A stretch of 64,000 bases of DNA, from positions 372,001 through 436,000 of the forward strand of contig AP018040.2 in the NCBI GenBank assembly GCA_002356435.2, in the 5' to 3' direction. The position numbers and the translations under genes were made by a program. Position 1 is the first letter of the stretch. Each line of letters starts with the position of its first letter. Shown here piece by piece: positions 23,868-32,886 of this stretch. A model generated the notes under the pieces. That model did no database searches and was not told the DNA's origin. It was given only the letters and a program-made list of their open reading frames with translations. Source of the DNA: Petrimonas sp. IBARAKI (GTDB lineage: Bacteria; Bacteroidota; Bacteroidia; Bacteroidales; Dysgonomonadaceae).

Positions 23868-26800
23868 ATGAAAGCATATCTGTCGCGCCGGAAAGAACGA
23901 TTTTTCTTTTTCTTTCTTTACAGCATGTCCCTATTCTTTTTCTTTTCTTGTTTGAATCCACAGGAAAAAAAAGAATCGGAGAATGGCCTGTTAAGTGAAG
24001 AGGCGTTTAAAACGCCAGACAGGGAGTATTACCCCGAAACGTGGTATCATTTTATCGGTGGAAACGTTTCCAAACCGGGAATAACCGCCGACCTGGAATC
24101 TATAGCTAAAGCGGGAATCTCTGGCATTCAGTTGTTCCACGGCCAGTTCGGAGGAGAATGGCCCGGTGTTTCGCCTCAGATTCAGACCTTAAGTGAAGAT
24201 TGGGACGAACTTGTACAATGGACAGCTGAAGAGTGCAAAAGGTTGAATCTGCGGTTTACCATGCAAAATTGTCCCGGCTGGTCGTATGCCGGTGGGCCGT
24301 GGATTGAACCGGAGAATTCCATGCGGCACCTGGTATATTCGCGGACAGACCTGGCCGGAGGTGTCGCGTCGGAGATAACCCTGGCAAAGCCCGGGAACAT
24401 AGAGGAAGAGTGGCGCGATTACCGGGATTTGTTTGTGATCGCGTTCCCAACACCCGAAGGTGATACTGGCGCACGGTTGATCCCTTCCGGGATCACAAGC
24501 AATCGCTCCGGCTTGTCTTGGCGCGATTGCCTGGTAGACCGGAAGACCCTCACGATCCCTCCTTCGGTGGATGAACCTACTGTCGTGGATATCACGTTTC
24601 CGGAAATGACTACCTTGCGAACGGTTGAATTCCCTCCCATAAACTCCTATTCGCATGCCCGGGTTTATGCACCGGGAGTAAAGGTAGCCGTTTACGCCAA
24701 CTTGCCCGGTGAAAGGCGCCGGGTGGCATTTATTGACATGCCGGCTGCAAACTGGCAGGACGACCAACCCCTATCGATTGCCTGTGCAGAGACACCTTCC
24801 GATTCTTACCGGATTGAGATTTCCAACCTGCATGAAATGACTTTGCCGTACATCCATTTTTATTCTGCTGCCCGTCAGCAGAACTGGGAGTCAGAAGCCG
24901 CGTGGACGTTGAGAAGGATTGTCAGGGAGGAATATCCACAACAGGATCCCCGCTCCTGGGTTGATCCCTCCACGATTGTGGACATATCCAATCATATGGA
25001 TTCTTCGGGAAAACTTAACTGGACTGTTCCTGCGGGGAACTGGACTGTTCTTCGTATAGGACATGTCAATACGGGCCAGAAAAACGGACCGGCTCCTCCC
25101 GAAGCAACGGGCTGGGAGGCAACCAAACTCCACCCTAGCGGTATAAGAGCGAACTTTGATGGGTACGTCGGGCGTTTGATTAAAGGAGATGGAGCGCTGA
25201 AAGACGGATTGCTGCAAGGCGTCCTGCTGGATAGTTGGGAATGCAAGACGCAGACCTGGACGACCGATCTCGATAAAATATTTGATAATCAATGGAGTTA
25301 CGCCCTTCGCTCCAGGTTGCCTGCCTTGTTCGGGTATGTGGTGGATAATCCGGAGAATACAGCGCGGTTTCTTCGCGACTGGCGCGTGACCCTCAACAAT
25401 CTGCTGGTGGAAAACTTTTTTGGGGAGATAAAAAAGCTGGCCGATGAAAACGGATTGACGGTCTCTTTTGAGACGGCATCGGGTGATGTTTTTCCCGGAG
25501 ATATTCTGGAATACTACAAACATGCCGATGTTCCCATGTGTGAATTCTGGCAGCCACGCTCGGATTCGTTTGTGGGGAGCATTGAATTCAAGCCGGTCAG
25601 ACCGGCCGTCTCTGCCACGCGGGGTTACGGAAAAAAGAGGGTGGCGGCAGAAGCGTTCACCTCTTTCAACCTTACTTGGGATGAACATCCCCGTTTCTTA
25701 AAAGACATTGCCGATGACCATTTTGCCAAAGGGGTGACCCATCTGGTTTTCCATACTTATACTCATAACCCGCGTACGGATTTCCTGCCTCCCGGCACAT
25801 CGTTCGGAACAAAGATCGGTACGCCGTTCCTGCGCTTACAGACCTGGTGGCAGCACATGCCCCTGTTCACGGATTACCTGGCGAGGTGTAATTACATGCT
25901 GGAAACGGGAAACCCGGTATCGGACGTATTGATGTATCTGGGAGACGAACAAAATCATAAGCCGCCCCAGTTACTTCCTTTCCCCGAAGGATATTCCTAC
26001 GATTATTGCAATCCCGATATTTTGTTGAACCGCTTGTCGGTTAAGAATGGCAAGCTGGTCACTCCCGAAGGAATCCAGTACCGAGTGTTGTGGTTGTACG
26101 ATTGCAGGAGGATGTTGCCGGAAACGTTAGAAAAGATCGCTTCGTTCGTGGAGGCGGGGGTGATTCTTGCCGGAGATGCCCCGTCGGGTATAGCTACCTT
26201 AAGCGGTGGGGATGAAACAAAACTGAGGTTCGACAAAGCCGTCGGAAAACTGTGGGGAGACGGCTCGAAAAACATGCTTACCATGGGGAAAGGGAAAGTT
26301 TACAATACATCCGATATAGCTACCGTTCTGACAGCGGAAAATATCCTGCCGGACATTCTTGCCCATTCCCCCGACCTGCGCTGGCTGCACCGCCAAACTG
26401 GTGAGTCCGGCATCTATTTCCTCTCAACCTCTCCTGAAAAGGGGTACCGGGGCTTGGCTTCTTTTCGTATCCGGGGAAATGCGGAACTTTGGGATCCGTT
26501 ATCCGGGGAAATCGTTGCGGTAAATTCCAACGTAAAGGATAATTACACGGAGGTTGAACTGGATATTCCGGCCGGAAGCTCCTGTTTTCTCGTTTTTAAA
26601 AATAGAAAATCGAATAAGCCGCTTAGACAGCCGCAACCAACGGAAAAGTTGGATTTAAGCCAGGCATCCTGGCAAGTTTATTTTCCCGGAGGGTGGGGAG
26701 TGGAAAACTCACCGGTGGTTACCCAAAAACTGATTGCCTGGAAAGATTTCCCGGTATCGGAAGAAGGGAAATCTTTCTCCGGGACGGCTACCTATGAGAC

Positions 26801-27131
26801 CACCTTTACGTTAGACCGTAAGTCTGGAACAACGGCGTACCACTTGAATTTGGGCCGGGTGGAGGTTATCGCCAGAATAAGGATAAACGGTCAGGAAGTT
26901 GGTGCTTGCTGGACCTCACCGTACGTGCTGGATGTTACCCGGTATCTGCAGGAAGGAGAGAATAATTTGCAGGTGGAGGTAACCAGTACTTGGTTCAACC
27001 GGTTGGTGTACGATGCCGGGTTGCCTGAAGAAAGCAGGAGAACATGGACCATTGCGGGACCCGAAGCCAAAGCTCCGCTAAAGGAGTATGGGCTTATGGG
27101 ACCGGTTTCAATCGAGTTGGTCAGCCGCTAG
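23868..27131 (+). CDS. GH106-type glycoside hydrolase lipoprotein (alpha-L-rhamnosidase-like)
   Basis: 1087 residues. The very hydrophobic, Phe-rich N terminus ends in FFSC with Cys28, a plausible lipidation site. The opening YPETWYHFIGGNVSKPGIT with ADLESIAKAGISGIQLF is typical of GH106, a family with alpha-L-rhamnosidases; MQNCPGWSYAGGPW and EAFTSFNLTWDEHPRFLKD follow. The C-terminal 150 residues form a beta-sandwich like the sugar-binding domain of GH2 enzymes (ARIRINGQEVGACWTSPY, LQVEVTSTWFNRL). It probably trims rhamnose-containing plant or bacterial glycans outside the cytoplasm. The catalytic residues cannot be named from sequence alone. It begins ten bases after the aspartokinase stop and ends at a strong terminator; no SusC/SusD pair is present. 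Confidence 0.85.
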   Translation: MKAYLSRRKERFFFFFLYSMSLFFFFSCLNPQEKKESENGLLSEEAFKTPDREYYPETWYHFIGGNVSKPGITADLESIAKAGISGIQLFHGQFGGEWPGVSPQIQTLSEDWDELVQWTAEECKRLNLRFTMQNCPGWSYAGGPWIEPENSMRHLVYSRTDLAGGVASEITLAKPGNIEEEWRDYRDLFVIAFPTPEGDTGARLIPSGITSNRSGLSWRDCLVDRKTLTIPPSVDEPTVVDITFPEMTTLRTVEFPPINSYSHARVYAPGVKVAVYANLPGERRRVAFIDMPAANWQDDQPLSIACAETPSDSYRIEISNLHEMTLPYIHFYSAARQQNWESEAAWTLRRIVREEYPQQDPRSWVDPSTIVDISNHMDSSGKLNWTVPAGNWTVLRIGHVNTGQKNGPAPPEATGWEATKLHPSGIRANFDGYVGRLIKGDGALKDGLLQGVLLDSWECKTQTWTTDLDKIFDNQWSYALRSRLPALFGYVVDNPENTARFLRDWRVTLNNLLVENFFGEIKKLADENGLTVSFETASGDVFPGDILEYYKHADVPMCEFWQPRSDSFVGSIEFKPVRPAVSATRGYGKKRVAAEAFTSFNLTWDEHPRFLKDIADDHFAKGVTHLVFHTYTHNPRTDFLPPGTSFGTKIGTPFLRLQTWWQHMPLFTDYLARCNYMLETGNPVSDVLMYLGDEQNHKPPQLLPFPEGYSYDYCNPDILLNRLSVKNGKLVTPEGIQYRVLWLYDCRRMLPETLEKIASFVEAGVILAGDAPSGIATLSGGDETKLRFDKAVGKLWGDGSKNMLTMGKGKVYNTSDIATVLTAENILPDILAHSPDLRWLHRQTGESGIYFLSTSPEKGYRGLASFRIRGNAELWDPLSGEIVAVNSNVKDNYTEVELDIPAGSSCFLVFKNRKSNKPLRQPQPTEKLDLSQASWQVYFPGGWGVENSPVVTQKLIAWKDFPVSEEGKSFSGTATYETTFTLDRKSGTTAYHLNLGRVEVIARIRINGQEVGACWTSPYVLDVTRYLQEGENNLQVEVTSTWFNRLVYDAGLPEESRRTWTIAGPEAKAPLKEYGLMGPVSIELVSR

Positions 27132-27149
27132 AAAAACAATTAAAATAAG

Positions 27150-27186
27150 TTAAAGTCGGTGTATTTTGTGCCGGCTTTAATTTTTT
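27150..27186 (+). terminator. Terminator after the GH106-type gene
   Basis: TTAAAGTCGG (27150-27159) pairs with CCGGCTTTAA (27171-27180) with one wobble pair and an 11-base loop; six Ts follow. Confidence 0.85.
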
Positions 27187-27220
27187 ATCCTTTACTTTGT
27201 AGTTCAAAGTACTTTTTATT

Positions 27221-27853
27221 ATGAAAAATATTGAAGCAATAGAAACTGTAAAAGAGATCAGGGCGATGATGGAGAAGTCGTCGAGGTTTATCTCTTTCAG
27301 CGGCACTTCCGCCATCCTTATCGGTTTGTACGCGTTGGCGGGGTCATGGATTGCCCGGAGTGTACTGACTTCGGTTAACTCCGTGCCGGACGGTTATTCC
27401 GCTCCGCTGTGGCTTGCTGTTGCGCCACAACTTATTGTTACGGCACTGCTTGTGTTTGTCTTGGCATTGGGGACGATCCTTTTTTTCTCGGTACGGAAAG
27501 CAAAAAAGAGGCAGCAGTCTTTTTTTAACAAACCGGCTTACCGGACATTTTTCAACTTTTTCCTGCCGCTTACTACCGGAGGTATTTTTTGCCTGGCCCT
27601 GCTTCTCAATGGATACGTCGGGATTGTTGCACCAGTCATGTTGCTGTTCTACGGTGTTTCGTTGATCAATGCCGCCAAATACACCTACGGAAGTATTTTC
27701 GGGTTGGGCTGCGCAGAGATAGTTTTAGGCCTGCTGTGTGCATTCTTTCCCGGAAAAGGGCTGTTGTTCTGGTCTGCGGGTTTCGGAGTCTTGCACATCC
27801 TTTACGGAATTTATTTCTACGTAAGCATCGAAAGAAAAGAAAGGTTATCGTGA
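27221..27853 (+). CDS. Multi-helix membrane protein of unknown function
   Basis: 210 residues. After a charged N-terminal helix (IEAIETVKEIRAMMEKSS) there are about six membrane segments (near 28-50, 68-90, 112-130, 133-150, 158-175, 180-200) and a basic tail. No family beyond membrane protein is recognised. A TTACTTTG box, one base from consensus, lies at 27192-27199, 22 bp upstream. Its stop codon overlaps the GTG start of the regulator gene by four bases, and creD follows, so the three genes appear to be one unit; a role as membrane sensor or partner of the regulator is inferred from this alone. Confidence 0.75.
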   Translation: MKNIEAIETVKEIRAMMEKSSRFISFSGTSAILIGLYALAGSWIARSVLTSVNSVPDGYSAPLWLAVAPQLIVTALLVFVLALGTILFFSVRKAKKRQQSFFNKPAYRTFFNFFLPLTTGGIFCLALLLNGYVGIVAPVMLLFYGVSLINAAKYTYGSIFGLGCAEIVLGLLCAFFPGKGLLFWSAGFGVLHILYGIYFYVSIERKERLS

Positions 27854-28152
27854 AGGAATTTCTCGAAGATATTAACAAGGCTTTCGAAAGCAAGGTACGC
27901 CTGGGCATAATGTCGATGCTGATGGTGAATAATGAGGTGGATTTCAATACGTTCAAGGAAATGCTGGGCCTCACCGATGGCAATCTGGCAAGCCACCTCA
28001 AAACGCTTGAAGGATTGGGGTACATTGAAGTGAAAAAGGAATTTATCGAACGGAAACCCCGGACAACATATTCCAGGACCTGTGAAGGCGAACAAGCCTT
28101 CAAGGAGCATCTGCAAGCATTGGAAGCATTTATTAAACAGGCAACCGATTAA
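27850..28152 (+). CDS. Winged-helix transcriptional regulator
   Basis: 100 residues from the GTG at 27850, which overlaps the preceding stop (GTGA); the frame is open far upstream but only as a shadow of the membrane protein gene. It is a minimal winged helix of the MarR/ArsR-like DUF type: an N-terminal helix (LEDINKAFESKVRLGIMSML), the recognition region (FKEMLGLTDGNLASHLKTLE, about 38-57) and a wing (EVKKEFIERKPRTTY). No ligand domain is present. Such small regulators stand in front of creD in other Bacteroidota, so control of this unit is likely. Confidence 0.88.
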   Translation: MKEFLEDINKAFESKVRLGIMSMLMVNNEVDFNTFKEMLGLTDGNLASHLKTLEGLGYIEVKKEFIERKPRTTYSRTCEGEQAFKEHLQALEAFIKQATD

Positions 28153-28179
28153 AAAAGCTTTATCTAACAAGTAAAAAAT

Positions 28180-29562
28180 ATGGAAACAGAAAAACGAAAC
28201 CTTATCGAGCGGTATTCTACAACCATCAAGGCCTTTTCCGTGGCAATACTTACAGTGATGTTGCTTATTCCGCTGGCCATGATCCAGTCGCTGATCCGCG
28301 AGCGGCAGAACACCCGGCAGGGAGCAGTGCAGGAGATTACATCGAGATGGGGAGGGGAACAGACTGTTACCGGGCCCTGCCTTGTGGTTCCCTATGAGGA
28401 AATCAGGGTTGAGGACAAAAAGGAAATCACGGTAAATAGAAACTTGCTGGTGTTGCCCGAAACATTGGATGTAAAAATCTCCACACGGGTAGAAAAAAGG
28501 AAAAGAGGCATTTACGACGCATCGGTTTATGGCTCCGATATTGTTTTGTCGGGACAGTTTGATGGGTCGGTAATCACCCGGCAGAATGTACAACTTTCAC
28601 AGGTTAAATGGGACGATGTGCGGATTATTATCGGACTTTCCGACCTGAAAGGCATAAAAGACAATGTTTCGTTACAGAGCAATGGGCAGACCACAACCTT
28701 CGACCCCGGAATTCCTGTTGAAAACCTGGAAACCGGCAGGGGAGAAGCGGGTAAAAATGTCAACATCACATACGAGTTGTTCCGTGTGGGGTTGAACGCG
28801 AAAATGGATTCCCTCAATCCCGATTCCGCCTTACAGGAAACGTTCCCTTTTACCGTTTCGTTAAAATTGAACGGTTCGCATGGGCTATACATCGTTCCCA
28901 CGGGGAAAACTACCACTGCCGCCATACGGTCGGATTGGGCAACACCCAGTTTCGACGGTGAATTCCTTCCCCAAACTCGGGATATAGATAAGGCGGGCTT
29001 TTCGGCAGAATGGAGGGTGCTTGATCTTAACCGTAGCTTCGGACAAGCTATACGTTCCGACGACAGCAATGCCATTAATCAAATGGCATCGTCACGATTC
29101 GGGGTGCGGTTTATTCAGGCGGTCGACCAATACCAGCAAAACATGCGCAGTGTCAAATACGGCATCCTCATCGTCTTGCTCACCTTTGTGGTGGTTTTCT
29201 TTATAGAGCTGTTGCAAAAGAAGCCGGTAAACCCGTTCCAATATATACTTGTCGGGTTGGCTTTAGTGCTGTTTTATACCCTGTTGCTTTCCATGTCCGA
29301 ATTGCTTGGGTTTAATCTCGCGTACCTTGCGGCGGCGGTCATGACCACCCTTTTGATCATGTTCCACATGGGAAGCATCCTGAAAAGCCGTAAGAACGGT
29401 TTTTTGGTAGGCACATTGCTTGCTTTCCTTTACCTCTTTATATTCATTCTTATACAAATGGAGAGCTATGCCCTGCTCGTCGGCAGCCTGGGATTGTTTG
29501 CCATCCTGGCCGTGATCATGTATTATTCGAAGAAAGTAACCTCTTCGCTGTTTTCATTCTGA
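28180..29562 (+). CDS. creD: Cell envelope integrity protein CreD
   Basis: 460 residues. One N-terminal membrane helix (about 17-37), an extracytoplasmic beta-rich domain of about 300 residues, then four or five closely spaced helices (about 328-455) that form the C-terminal membrane domain. Family stretches include LIPLAMIQSLIRERQNTRQGA split across residues 27-48, SRWGGEQTVTGPCLVVPY near 55, and GLNAKMDSLNPDS. In E. coli creD belongs to the CreBC regulon and affects envelope stability and colicin tolerance; its biochemical role is unknown. It starts 27 bp after the winged-helix gene and overlaps the end of convergent tnaA by nine bases. Confidence 0.92.
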   Translation: METEKRNLIERYSTTIKAFSVAILTVMLLIPLAMIQSLIRERQNTRQGAVQEITSRWGGEQTVTGPCLVVPYEEIRVEDKKEITVNRNLLVLPETLDVKISTRVEKRKRGIYDASVYGSDIVLSGQFDGSVITRQNVQLSQVKWDDVRIIIGLSDLKGIKDNVSLQSNGQTTTFDPGIPVENLETGRGEAGKNVNITYELFRVGLNAKMDSLNPDSALQETFPFTVSLKLNGSHGLYIVPTGKTTTAAIRSDWATPSFDGEFLPQTRDIDKAGFSAEWRVLDLNRSFGQAIRSDDSNAINQMASSRFGVRFIQAVDQYQQNMRSVKYGILIVLLTFVVVFFIELLQKKPVNPFQYILVGLALVLFYTLLLSMSELLGFNLAYLAAAVMTTLLIMFHMGSILKSRKNGFLVGTLLAFLYLFIFILIQMESYALLVGSLGLFAILAVIMYYSKKVTSSLFSF

Positions 29563-30933
29563 CCGCTCCAGCTCAACTGTAAAATGGCGCATGATGGGTT
29601 CTTCGTACGTAATGGAATAACCTTTTGTAATTTTGCCCCGCCGGTCGTACACGTTTTTGAGTGCTACTGCTACTACATCCATATGGTTGTTGGTATACGT
29701 CCGGCGGGGTATGGCCAACCGGAGAAGTTCCAGGGCCGGGTAACGATTTTCCCGGGTTGTCGGATCGCGGTCGGCCAGTAAAGCTCCTACTTCCACGCCT
29801 CGGATTCCCGCTTCCATATACAGCTCGATACCCAGTGTCTGGGCGATAAATTCTTCCCTCGGTACATTGGGTAGCACTTGTTTAGCATCCACGAAAATGG
29901 CGTGTCCGCCGGCTGGACGTTGATAGGGAATACTGTATTCATCAAGTCTCAGGCCCAGGTATTCCACCTGCCTGATGCGTGTCTCCAGATAGTCGAATTC
30001 GGTGCTTTCGTCCAGCCCGACGGCTAACGCATTCATATCGCGGCCGCTCATTCCTCCGTAGGTGATAAAGCCTTCGTTCATGATGCAAAACTTCTTGCAT
30101 GACTTCCAAAGCTCCTCCGATCTGAATGCCATAAAACCACCGATATTTACGATGGCATCTTTCTTCGCCGACATCGTCATCATATCGGCATACGAGAACA
30201 TCTCCCGGACAATCTCCTTGATACTTTTATCGGCGTACCCCGGTTCACGGGTTTTAATAAAGTAGGCATTCTCAGCGAACCGGGCAGCGTCGATCAGTAG
30301 CAAAACGCCATACTTATTACACAAAGCGGCAACTGCTTTTATATTCTCCATGGAGACCGGTTGTCCTCCTGCCGTATTGTTGGTAACGGTGAGCACCACA
30401 GCAGGAATTTTTTCACGGGGGTAGTGCTTCAACACTTTTTCGAGTTTTACCACATCCACGTTTCCTTTGAAAGGGACCTCGAGCTGTGTATGGTTAGCCT
30501 CTTCAATAGTGCAATCAAGGGCGACAGCCTGCCTGAACTCTATATGCCCTTTCGTGGTGTCGAAGTGCGAGTTTCCGGGTAGGATGTTCCCTTTCCGGAT
30601 GATGGCAGAAAACAGGATATTTTCCGCTGCGCGGCCCTGGTGGGCAGGTAAGAAATAATTGAACCCGAGAATCTCTTTTACAGTATCTTTCAGGTTATAA
30701 TACGAGCGGGCGCCGGCGTAACTCTCATCACCCAGCATCATTGCCGACCATTGACGGTCGCTCATGGCACCGGTGCCGGAATCGGTCAGTAAATCGATAA
30801 AAACGTAATCGCTTTTGAGTGCGAAGAGGTTATAATTAGCTTCTTTTATCCACTGTTCGCGTTCAATGCGCGTACTTCTTTTTATTGCTTCTACCGCTTT
30901 GATACGGTAGGATTCGGCAAAGGGTAATTCCAT
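29554..30933 (-). CDS. tnaA: Tryptophanase
   Basis: 459 residues. It cleaves tryptophan to indole, pyruvate and ammonia with pyridoxal phosphate. The PLP lysine is in MTMSAKKDAIVNIGG near residue 255; DSGTGAMSDRQW, LPAHQGRAAENILF and TNNTAGGQPVSM are shared with tyrosine phenol-lyase. Two points favour tryptophanase: HFDTTKGH resembles the enterobacterial FDTTQGH, and the position of the tyrosine-specific Arg (MERG in phenol-lyase) reads GVEVGALLADRD here. No TnaC-like leader peptide is visible in the 170 bp upstream, but a perfect palindrome is. Confidence 0.88.
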   Translation of the reverse strand: MELPFAESYRIKAVEAIKRSTRIEREQWIKEANYNLFALKSDYVFIDLLTDSGTGAMSDRQWSAMMLGDESYAGARSYYNLKDTVKEILGFNYFLPAHQGRAAENILFSAIIRKGNILPGNSHFDTTKGHIEFRQAVALDCTIEEANHTQLEVPFKGNVDVVKLEKVLKHYPREKIPAVVLTVTNNTAGGQPVSMENIKAVAALCNKYGVLLLIDAARFAENAYFIKTREPGYADKSIKEIVREMFSYADMMTMSAKKDAIVNIGGFMAFRSEELWKSCKKFCIMNEGFITYGGMSGRDMNALAVGLDESTEFDYLETRIRQVEYLGLRLDEYSIPYQRPAGGHAIFVDAKQVLPNVPREEFIAQTLGIELYMEAGIRGVEVGALLADRDPTTRENRYPALELLRLAIPRRTYTNNHMDVVAVALKNVYDRRGKITKGYSITYEEPIMRHFTVELERSE

Positions 30934-30998
30934 AATTAGTTGTGAATTTTAAGTTAATAGATCCTAAGATATCAGATGACAGACTTTTGCCTGTGATC

Positions 30999-31035
30999 TA
31001 AAGATAAATAATTTAAAGGTATTGCTATATAGCAA
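30999..31035 (-). promoter_or_regulatory. Possible tnaA promoter with palindromic operator
   Basis: On the minus strand TATCTTTA (30999-31006) is one base from TAnnTTTG. A perfect 14-bp palindrome, TTGCTATATAGCAA, covers 31022-31035, where the -33 element would lie. A regulator binding there could block tnaA transcription. Inferred from sequence symmetry only. Confidence 0.35.
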
Positions 31036-31103
31036 GAATAAGGTTCAATTATGCATTGAAGTAAGGGTAGCCGTCCCGGCGTTTGATATGGATATATTGC
31101 AGT

Positions 31104-32336
31104 TTAAATCTCCGTTTCTTCATCATAAGTCTGGTACAAGAAATCGTTGTATGGGAATCGTTGTATGTGAATTTCCCTGGCTCTTTCGTAGATGAGTGAC
31201 TTAAGCTCTTCGATGTTAGTTTTTTCTTTTGCTGAAATAAAAATGGCGTTCTCGTTGAGTTTGCTCATCCACGACTGTTTCAGTTCTTCGAGCGATGTGT
31301 TTTGCCGGGTTTTGGGCGTTAGGTCGTCTTCCTCTTTTTCAACGTGCGAGAAAGCGTCTATTTTGTTGAAAACCAAAATCGTTGGCTTCTTGGTTTTATC
31401 AATTTCATAAAGTGTTTTTTCTACCACGTCGATCTGTTCTTCAAACGCAGGGTGTGAAATATCCACGACGTGGACGAGAATATCTGCTTCGCGCACTTCA
31501 TCGAGGGTAGATTTAAATGACTCAATGAGGTTTGTGGGCAATTTACGGATAAATCCTACCGTATCCGTCAACAGGAGAGGAAGGTTTTCGATGGTGACTT
31601 TCCGTACAGTAGTGTCGAGCGTGGCAAACAGTTTGTTCTCGGCAAATACTTCCGATTTGCTCAGCAGGTTCATCAGCGTGGATTTGCCTACATTGGTATA
31701 GCCAACAAGAGCTGCGCGCACGAGTTTTCCCCTGTTTTTTCGCTGGACGGTCTTCTGTTTATCTATGTCTTTGAGTTCGTTTTTAAGGCGTGCAATGCGA
31801 TCGAGAATAATTCGCCGGTCAGTTTCCAGCTGAGTTTCTCCGGGACCGCGCATAATGACACCTCCTCCTCCTCGCTGACGCTCCAGATGGGTCCACATTC
31901 TTGTTAAACGGGGAAGCAAGTATTGGTATTGTGCCAGTTCTACCTGTGCTTTCGCATGCGACGTCTGTGCACGCATGGCAAAGATATCGAGGATAAGGCT
32001 TGTCCGGTCGAGTATCCTGATTTTCAGTTCTTTTTCAATGTTCCGGATCTGTTTTGCCGATAGTTCATCGTCGAAAATAACCACGCCCACTTGGTTGTCT
32101 TCATCCAACACATACTCCGATATTTCCTGCAGTTTCCCCGTACCAACGAAAGTGACCGCGTTAGGCATATCCAATCGCTGAACGTAACGTTTGCCGGGAA
32201 CAAGCCCGGCTGTTTCGGCCAGGAAAGCCAGCTCGTCCAGGTACTCGTTTACTTTCTCCTCGCTTTGTTCGGGCGTGATAAGCCCTACTAGAACAGCGTT
32301 TTCGTTTTTTATCTCACTTGTTATAAAATCTTTCAT
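31104..32336 (-). CDS. hflX: GTPase HflX
   Basis: 410 residues. HflX is a ribosome-associated GTPase that splits stalled 70S ribosomes under heat or antibiotic stress. The N-terminal glycine-rich domain (about 1-180) ends in RGGGGVIMRGPGETQLETD. The G domain has G1 VGYTNVGKST near residue 215, DTVGFI (G3) and VFNKIDA (G4), followed by ISAKEKTNIEEL (G5). The C terminus is a short tail with YQTYDEETEI. It is the last gene of the minus-strand run mnmA, YadS-like, barrel protein, hflX. Confidence 0.96.
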   Translation of the reverse strand: MKDFITSEIKNENAVLVGLITPEQSEEKVNEYLDELAFLAETAGLVPGKRYVQRLDMPNAVTFVGTGKLQEISEYVLDEDNQVGVVIFDDELSAKQIRNIEKELKIRILDRTSLILDIFAMRAQTSHAKAQVELAQYQYLLPRLTRMWTHLERQRGGGGVIMRGPGETQLETDRRIILDRIARLKNELKDIDKQKTVQRKNRGKLVRAALVGYTNVGKSTLMNLLSKSEVFAENKLFATLDTTVRKVTIENLPLLLTDTVGFIRKLPTNLIESFKSTLDEVREADILVHVVDISHPAFEEQIDVVEKTLYEIDKTKKPTILVFNKIDAFSHVEKEEDDLTPKTRQNTSLEELKQSWMSKLNENAIFISAKEKTNIEELKSLIYERAREIHIQRFPYNDFLYQTYDEETEI

Positions 32337-32373
32337 TTTTCTCGCAGATTTTTTAGGCTATTAGGCTAGCCAG

Positions 32374-32874
32374 TTATATCCAAAACCCGATTCCGGCCGT
32401 GAAAGACGATTGCGAAAAGTCTTTGATAAACCGGTATTTGTATTCGACACTGATCCTCGTCTTGTATCCGAAGTCATACTGAATGCCCAGTCCCAGGTTA
32501 GCGCCAATACGGTGTTTCGTCCAGTCCTGCAACCCCGTGTCGTTTGTTTTTGATGCGTCGAACTTCCGGTTTGAATAATTCAATCCTGCCACCGGATAAA
32601 AAGAAAACAACCACGACAAGGGAACTATGTAGTGCGCGTCGGCATCGGCTTCCCACATACTGTTCCCTTTTGACGGTAAATAACAGCTGAAAGAAGGAGC
32701 AAACCGCAGTTGATTGGTGTGATAATAATGCAGGTGTATGCCTGCTCCAACATTTTTTGCCTTGTTGCTATAGCCTGCGTGGACTCCCAGCCCCACAGTC
32801 CCTTCGTACTGTGCGAATGATTTCGACGGGAACAGGGCCAAAAGCAGGATGGATAAGCCGATGAGTCTTTTCAT
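32374..32874 (-). CDS. Small outer-membrane beta-barrel protein
   Basis: 166 residues from the ATG at 32874, giving the signal peptide MKRLIGLSILLLALFPSKSF with AQ following; an ATG four codons earlier would only add polar residues before it. The mature part has eight or so amphipathic strands with glycine and aromatic residues (VGLGVHAGY, GANLGLGIQYDFGY, FTAGIGFWI), as in OmpA-like eight-stranded barrels. No further family recognised. It follows the YadS-like gene by 12 bp and precedes hflX by 37 bp on the same strand. Confidence 0.8.
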   Translation of the reverse strand: MKRLIGLSILLLALFPSKSFAQYEGTVGLGVHAGYSNKAKNVGAGIHLHYYHTNQLRFAPSFSCYLPSKGNSMWEADADAHYIVPLSWLFSFYPVAGLNYSNRKFDASKTNDTGLQDWTKHRIGANLGLGIQYDFGYKTRISVEYKYRFIKDFSQSSFTAGIGFWI

Positions 32875-32886
32875 GTCGTACCCCAT

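Noticed and set aside
27589-27849. Longer N terminus for the winged-helix regulator
   Set aside because: The extra part is a frame shadow of the membrane protein gene; the GTG at 27850 fits the domain and a GTGA overlap.
29554-30933. Tyrosine phenol-lyase as an alternative to tryptophanase
   Set aside because: The phenol-lyase-specific MERG segment is replaced by VEVG, and the DTTKGH region is closer to tryptophanase; some doubt remains.
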